Shown piece after piece: positions 62,101-64,000 of a DNA stretch of 64,000 nucleotides. This stretch comes from Halisarca cf. caerulea (Eukaryota; Porifera; Demospongiae; Chondrillida; Halisarcidae), in NCBI GenBank assembly GCA_963170055.1, contig CAUJGJ010000188.1, positions 30,001-94,000 of the forward strand, written 5' to 3'. A model generated the notes under the pieces. It did no database searches, was not told the origin of the DNA, and worked only from the letters and a program-made list of their open reading frames with translations. Position numbers and translations under genes: made by a program. Position 1 is the stretch's first letter. Every line of letters starts with the position of its first letter.

Positions 62101-63422
62101 TGAGTAACTTGTACTTTAGACATAGTTTAATTAGTACTACTACATATCAACCCTCTGACCTGCACCTTATATGGATATAGACCTATAGTTCCATTTTAAA
62201 GGAATATTTATCTAAAGGCAAACAAGTGCTATCAAGAAGATATAATTATTAATGGAGTTAATAATGGCAAGACTACCATAATTCTTCTTAATATTCGTCA
62301 ACCTAAAGATTCATCACTACTTTTGAAAGTGCCGAAATGCCTCTAATTGATGGCGAAATCATTTGACATTGATTTGTGTCTGAATCATTTTGTTACCAGT
62401 TATGCAAGCATGCTAGCAGTTCCAGTGTCCTGGAGTGGCAGAAACAAAGTTTTGTCGTTGTTGGATAGTGATTTTAGTGACCATTCACCAAAACACTGCC
62501 GTTTAGTGTCATCATTACCCAAAACATCCTCTGTAGGAACTCTTAAGGAGCTCTTCAGCTATTTTCCAACAAACAGTGATCAAATTTCTTAGCATTTACA
62601 CTTTTCACGTACCAAGCAGCTACATACTTTCAGCACTGAACGAGTGGCCATTTTTTATTTTAGTTTTTGTCACCCACCTTTAAAGTTTCAACGCACATAA
62701 AAAGGTAGCGCATTTCACTTCTTAGTCACCAATCTGCCAAAATTGAGTGAATTCATCACATGACATTTTTTAGAGGAAATACAGTAATTATTGATAGATT
62801 GAAATGTACATTTGTTCATGACAATTGCTTGAAATCCTCACCTTTCACTCTTAAATGCAGGTAACTCAACCACATAAAAAGCCACATAATACATTTTAGC
62901 ACATGAGTAAAGTACCTATGGTTACAAACTATGTGCCTGTCAATTGTAAGAGCACAAATAGAGCTTTTGAATGATACCACATACATATGAAAGAATACAT
63001 GTGTAGTTAATTTTTATTATATTTAGAAGCTTGTTGTTGGTTCGTTTTCTTCATGTACCTGGAATGTTTGTAACTATCAGGGAATTTAAGAAAAAAATGA
63101 CCAGAACAGCTAAGTAAACCCACTGTTGGTCCGTACTTGTACACAATGAAAACTAAGCATGATTGTTAACAGCCATACTTTACTTCAGCGAATGTGGACA
63201 ACTAACGTCATAGAGTAATGCAAGCCATGAAAAATGAAAAGTTATTAGTCACAACATATTCCTGGTTCACAGTATATTCTTTGTGTTGTTCTAAAAGATG
63301 TCCACCATTCTATGGTAGTTTATCTGTGTCGTTTCCTTTATAGTCCACCTATGAAGAGGCAAACTAGCAATGCAACCAAACAGCTTTTGCAATGGGCACA
63401 GCACAAGACAAGATTCTATGAC
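51301..63422 (+). CDS. Smoothelin-like CH-domain protein, long isoform (3' end outside window)
   Basis: Exons 51301-51342, 51413-51781, 52419-52488, 53342-54006, 54353-54381, 58913-58997, 61091-61659 and 63344-63422 join in frame to 636 codons, open at the right edge. The N-terminal coiled-coil block (LDTAESYEERAQLRKKIREL, from residue 15) resembles the smoothelin N-terminal domain. Related SYEE/ARR-type basic blocks recur at ~398 (SSYEERREARRRKRELERL) and in the 61091 exon (DSYEARRLARQKAREAKK). Three DFRxxL-like motifs lie at 313-318, 340-345 and 368-373. The 61091 exon has three ~18-residue Pro-rich repeats. The last exon reads TKQLLQWAQHKTRFYD, the start of a type-2 calponin-homology domain as in smoothelins. 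Expected role: actin-cytoskeleton binding. SPECC1/cytospin is a less likely alternative. Confidence 0.8.
53023..53189. repeat. Compound TCTA / TCTG / TGTA tetranucleotide microsatellite
   Basis: TATATC, then TCTG, TATG and long TCTA runs ending in TATATA, 150 bp upstream of the large exon of the smoothelin-like gene. Confidence 0.95.
53617..53682 (+). repeat. 33-bp in-frame coding duplication
   Basis: Two adjacent 33-bp copies encode the acidic peptide DASEDIQEPEE twice (residues 253-274) in the smoothelin-like protein. The copies look identical, so the duplication is recent. Confidence 0.9.
54963..55134. mobile_element. MITE, TACAGTRRAAC family
   Basis: Ends TACAGTAGAACCCCTCTGAT and, minus strand, TACAGTGGAACCCCTTTATT. 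The interior matches 43422-43600 (CCCTGAAATGAGGACACCTT). Confidence 0.85.
55874..55913 (+). CDS. Alternative terminal exon, short isoform of the smoothelin-like protein
   Basis: Acceptor TTTTCAG then 40 bp that complete the split Ala codon left by exon 5 (GC|T) and encode KADYAKYLRRKE before TGA. The next exon of the long form (58913) also starts in the same phase, so either can follow exon 5. The short product would be 404 aa, with the N-terminal coiled coil and all three DFRxxL-like motifs but no CH domain. A poly(A) signal follows at 56185. Confidence 0.65.
56185..56190 (+). terminator. AATAAA poly(A) signal for the short isoform
   Basis: AATAAA lies 272 bp after the short-isoform stop codon, in TTTTGTAATAAACTGAAC. 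Confidence 0.5.
56297..56831. mobile_element. TIR element, GGGTTCTATCTAG family, copy 2
   Basis: The left end CAGGGTTCTATCTAGGATGA and the right end, minus strand, CAGAGTTCTATTCAGTGGGG, match the two ends of 24714-25112 in reversed orientation. Shared interior words include TACTATAGAGAAG (minus strand) and CATACATC. About 535 bp. Confidence 0.75.
56832..58400. other. Intron sequence with minus-strand coding-like patches
   Basis: Minus-strand frames near 56850-57010 (SLEDLQKLLQKDGVSANE) and 57840-57960 look coding-like but are short, broken and in different frames. They may be remnants of one transposon gene. I do not recognise it. It lies in the long intron between the short-isoform exon and the 58913 exon. 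Confidence 0.3.
58529..58568. repeat. 40-bp near-perfect palindrome
   Basis: GCTGCTTGTGGA, a mismatch, TGTACA, a 2-base loop, and the complementary TGTACA and TCCACAAGCAGC. It lies within a longer minus-strand open frame (58402-58767) of unknown nature. Confidence 0.8.
59845..60019. mobile_element. Short element with GGTGTAGGAAC ends and poly-C tract
   Basis: CATAGGTGTAGGAACCAGGGG on the left is mirrored by GTCCTACACCCCTG on the right. A C-rich tract of about 45 bp (59952-59994) lies inside. A similar end (CTGGTTCCTACACCTA) occurs near 3518, next to another poly-G run. Confidence 0.5.
62270..62790. mobile_element. Dispersed repeat family R, most complete copy
   Basis: About 520 bp. The ends TACCATAATTCTTCTTAA and, minus strand, TACTGTATTTCCTCTAAAAA are weak inverted repeats, so this is probably a MITE or a non-autonomous DNA transposon. 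Parts recur at 2142-2366 and 8985-9415. Confidence 0.65.
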
Positions 63423-63548
63423 GTGAGTCTAGTTATGTGGATATATGTAACCTTATATAATGAAAGTTTGGTGGATCGAATGGTACTGTGGGGTTACCAT
63501 CCACCATGAAAGCCCACTATCCTGGCTCAATTCCATGCTAATCATTGG

Positions 63549-63787
63549 CCTAACAACTTGTACATCCGGCTTAGCAACATGTGCTGTAGGCCTAACAACA
63601 TGTGCTGTCGCCCTAGCAACATGTGCTGTCAGCCTTGCAACATGTGTTGTCGACCTTGCAACTTGTGCTGTTGGCCTAGCAACATGTGCTGTGACCTAGC
63701 AACATGTGCCGCCGGCCTAGCAACTTGTGCTGTTGGCCTAGCAACATGTGCTGTTGGCCTAGCAACTTGCACTGTTGACCTAGCAAA
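63549..63787. repeat. 21-bp minisatellite, about 11 units
   Basis: Units read CCTAGCAACATGTGCTGTTGG with variations. One unit (near 63675-63694) is 1 bp short. In one plus-strand frame it reads as a CAVGLAT heptapeptide repeat, but it lies in the intron after the 63344 exon of the smoothelin-like gene and is not expected to be translated. Confidence 0.9.
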
Positions 63788-64000
63788 CAGTGCTTATTTT
63801 TAGGAATAAGACACTGGGTTAACCCAGGTTAATTGGGTAGGTGTGAGTGGCGGGGTTGTCACGGGTTACGTGTGATCAACCGTATGCTTTCTGTACATGT
63901 GTATTCAAGGACCAAGTGTGGGCCTAGTTCCCACCTATCCTCGTCCCCATCCCCTTTGCTCTCTTGGTCAAAGGGGGTTCAGACCATTACTATTATCATC

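Noticed and set aside
63460..63803. Repetitive CAVGLAT-type protein
   Set aside because: The frame arises from the 21-bp minisatellite and is disrupted by a 1-bp unit length change; no splice or start context supports it.

Overview
This is animal nuclear DNA, AT-rich, with multi-exon protein genes (GT-AG introns of about 50 bp to 4.7 kb) set in dense short transposons and TG/CA microsatellites. The gene set (Notchless, phytanoyl-CoA hydroxylase, a DCD1-type C45 hydrolase, PXMP2 paralogues, a RAB34/36 GTPase and a smoothelin-like CH-domain protein), together with the repeat style, suggests an early-branching or marine invertebrate; a sponge is plausible but not proven. Two runs of exactly 200 N (14071-14270 and 38271-38470) look like scaffolding joins.

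Layout. Notchless (NLE1, minus strand) fills 2437-18029 in 13 reconstructed exons; its last exon lies at or beyond the left edge. After a 3.1 kb transposon-rich interval comes a head-to-head pair: phytanoyl-CoA dioxygenase (minus, 21133-23003) and a secretory C45/DCD1A-B-like acyl hydrolase (plus, 23136-36629, 11 exons, 433 aa), 132 bp apart between start codons. One large intron of the C45 gene holds a degraded LTR retrotransposon with a LINE fragment inside it; another holds a foldback element. A 3.9 kb intergenic stretch (36630-40573) follows. Two tandem PXMP2/Mpv17-family genes lie on the minus strand (about 40574-43737 and 44178-46459). The second is head-to-head, with only 74 bp between start codons, with a RAB34/36-like GTPase (plus, 46534-50896, 9 exons, 254 aa). 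A smoothelin-like gene (plus, from 51301) runs off the right edge; it has an alternative short 3' end at 55913.

The genes do not form a pathway. The PHYH homologue and the PXMP2-like proteins belong to peroxisomal or organelle-membrane families, NLE1 acts in 60S ribosome assembly, RAB34/36 acts in membrane traffic and ciliogenesis, and the smoothelin-like protein is probably actin-associated.

Most notable observations: two long-TIR foldback elements with perfect 9-bp target duplications and 9-bp tandem repeats in their arms; a RAB34/36 protein whose catalytic switch-II Gln is Asn; a smoothelin-like gene with three MLCK-type DFRxxL-like motifs and phase-matched alternative 3' exons; two very short bidirectional promoters, one with a perfect kappaB-type site and one with an M-box; many MITEs sharing TACAGTRRAAC-type ends but with unrelated interiors; and a two-way related group of elements with TIR cores resembling TCAAAAxAAGTTxCC. 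All exon calls were made by eye from splice sites, reading phase and remembered family conservation; no search was run.
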